A stretch of DNA of 7,148 bases from an uncultured Bacteroidota bacterium (GTDB taxonomy: Bacteria > Bacteroidota > Bacteroidia > Chitinophagales > Chitinophagaceae). The position numbers were made by a program, and so were the translations under genes. Positions 6,144 to 7,148 of this stretch are shown here, one piece after another. Location: assembly GCA_946479535.1 (NCBI GenBank), contig CAMLGP010000138.1, forward strand, positions 1 to 7,148, given 5' to 3'. The notes beneath the pieces were generated by a model. The model was not told the DNA's origin. It saw only the letters and a list, made by a program, of their open reading frames with translations, and did not search any database. Position 1 is the first letter of the stretch. The number at the start of each line of letters is the position of its first letter.

Positions 6144-7148
6144 TTACAGATTGTCCAGGATCCGCCTGAAGAAAGGCTCCAGTTGTTTAGCCATCACCTC
6201 ATGGTCATTCAGGTCTGGATGATAACTGCAACCTTTAGGTTCCATGGGCTGAAAGCGGAAGATCTGAATGCCTTTTTTGCCAGCGTATACTTCTCTGCAC
6301 CGGGACTGTACCCGTTCCAGGCAGGTAAGCATTAGCGGGCCTTTGGGTCCATTGAGCATGGGACTGGTGAGTAAAACAATTTGCGTATGGGGGTAATGCT
6401 GGTAGAGGGTGCCGATGAATTTGATATAGGTATTGGTGTAGGTAGCGGAGTCAAACGGCAGGCGTGGCGTTTTGCCATCCCCATCAGAAAAATCATTGGT
6501 GCCAAGGCAGATGCTGACTACATCAGGAGTGTATTGAGAAAAATCCCAGCGTTGGGTGCTATCAATTTCAAGATAGGTGGATTCATAAACCTGCGGCATG
6601 GTGGGCGCCAGGGAATTCCAGTTACGATAGATGCCAATGCCAGAAACAGCACTGATGAGAAAATCAGCGCCAACGGCACGAGCCGTTCGGGAGGCGTAAC
6701 TATAGTAGGCATTATGCTGATCATACCATTTACCCTGGCCACAGGGAATTTGGGTAATGTCAGCAGCCATGGCAGCGGTGATGGAGTTGCCGATGAATTC
6801 AATTTTTTTCTTTGAGGGGTGTTCAGCAGGTGTAATACCGGTTCCCTGTGCGCCGGCAAATACAACTTCGCCATTATGGGGTTCAGTTGCTTTATAAATA
6901 CGCAGCAGGTGTGAGGAGCTATTAGTAGTTGCCCTGATGGTAAAGGCGGTGCGCACACGCTCCGTTACTTTGCGCCTTCCCTGGTATTGAGTATCTACTT
7001 CAATGGAAACAAAATTATAATCATCCGGACCGGGGGCAATATTTTTCAGAAATATTTTGCATGAGTCACCGGTGAAATTAAACTCAACATAAGAAGCTGA
7101 GCTGATTAGCACAATATTATTATCCTTATCAAAAACCGTTCTACCGTA
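6144..7148 (-). CDS. CE2-type acetyl esterase (SGNH hydrolase), N-terminus beyond the window
   Basis: Probable carbohydrate esterase of family CE2, which removes acetyl groups from xylan and related polysaccharides, usually outside the cytoplasm. The frame is open to the window edge, and the residues before the GTG at 7112 (YGRTVFDKDNNI) belong to the family's beta-sandwich domain, so GTG is internal and the gene is partial at its 5' end. Numbering from that GTG: jelly-roll domain about 1-95 (EFNFTG at 10-15), then the SGNH domain with block I FIGNSIT (nucleophile S110; Asn replaces the common Asp of GDS), the CE2-like SGIGIYRNW at 157-165, block III GTND at 204-207, and the C-terminal block GCSYHP with H298 as the likely catalytic His. 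The residue two before this His is Ser, not the Asp often seen, which suggests a Ser-His dyad, as is known for some CE2 enzymes. A signal peptide, if present, is out of view. The TAA stop at 6144 gives a natural C-terminus. Confidence 0.85.
   Translation of the reverse strand, partial: YGRTVFDKDNNIVLISSASYVEFNFTGDSCKIFLKNIAPGPDDYNFVSIEVDTQYQGRRKVTERVRTAFTIRATTNSSSHLLRIYKATEPHNGEVVFAGAQGTGITPAEHPSKKKIEFIGNSITAAMAADITQIPCGQGKWYDQHNAYYSYASRTARAVGADFLISAVSGIGIYRNWNSLAPTMPQVYESTYLEIDSTQRWDFSQYTPDVVSICLGTNDFSDGDGKTPRLPFDSATYTNTYIKFIGTLYQHYPHTQIVLLTSPMLNGPKGPLMLTCLERVQSRCREVYAGKKGIQIFRFQPMEPKGCSYHPDLNDHEVMAKQLEPFFRRILDNL

Noticed and set aside
6381..6958. Plus- and minus-strand open frames of about 145 residues inside the esterase gene
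   Set aside because: Both are other-frame readings of the esterase coding region and have no recognisable motifs.
7110..7112. GTG as the start of the esterase
   Set aside because: The frame is open to the window edge, and the twelve residues before it (YGRTVFDKDNNI) fit the esterase beta-sandwich domain.
3086..7148. A single operon of esterase, desaturase and ade
   Set aside because: The gaps are 92 and 230 bp and contain hairpins, one of them a strong terminator, and the three functions are unrelated.

Overview
The window looks like a chromosomal segment from a member of the Bacteroidota, most plausibly a Chitinophagaceae-like soil or freshwater bacterium. This rests on moderate GC content, genes without clear Shine-Dalgarno sequences, the style of the proteins (a TolB-propeller/amidohydrolase fusion, a three-His-box desaturase, a CE2-type esterase) and T-rich intergenic spacers. 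The taxonomic call is inference; no marker gene is present.

Layout, left to right. (1) Positions 1-2137, plus strand: the 3' two thirds of a large secreted-type protein, with a WD40/TolB-like beta-propeller followed by a metal-dependent amidohydrolase domain. Its 5' part lies outside the window or is broken: an in-frame TAG stands at 5-7, and a one-base loss near 12-34 would restore the expected family reading. (2) Positions 2138-2574: non-coding. It holds a tandem array with a 19-bp period and a 57-bp higher-order period (about 2147-2319), then a strong intrinsic terminator (2343-2385). (3) Positions 2575-2901, minus strand: a small hypothetical protein of 108 residues. (4) Positions 3086-4711, minus: adenine deaminase (ade). 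(5) Positions 4804-5913, minus: a membrane fatty acid desaturase. A terminator hairpin separates it from ade. (6) Positions 6144-7148, minus: a two-domain carbohydrate esterase of CE2/SGNH type. It runs off the right edge, and its true start is not visible.

The minus-strand genes share orientation but are separated by 92-230 bp with hairpins between them, so they look like single transcription units rather than one operon. Their functions (purine salvage, membrane lipid modification, polysaccharide deacetylation) do not form one pathway. I see no phage, CRISPR, transposase or defence genes.

The least explained element is the 19/57-bp repeat array behind the amidohydrolase gene. It has two overlapping dyad symmetries and stays open in the same reading frame as the preceding gene for 50 codons past its stop.
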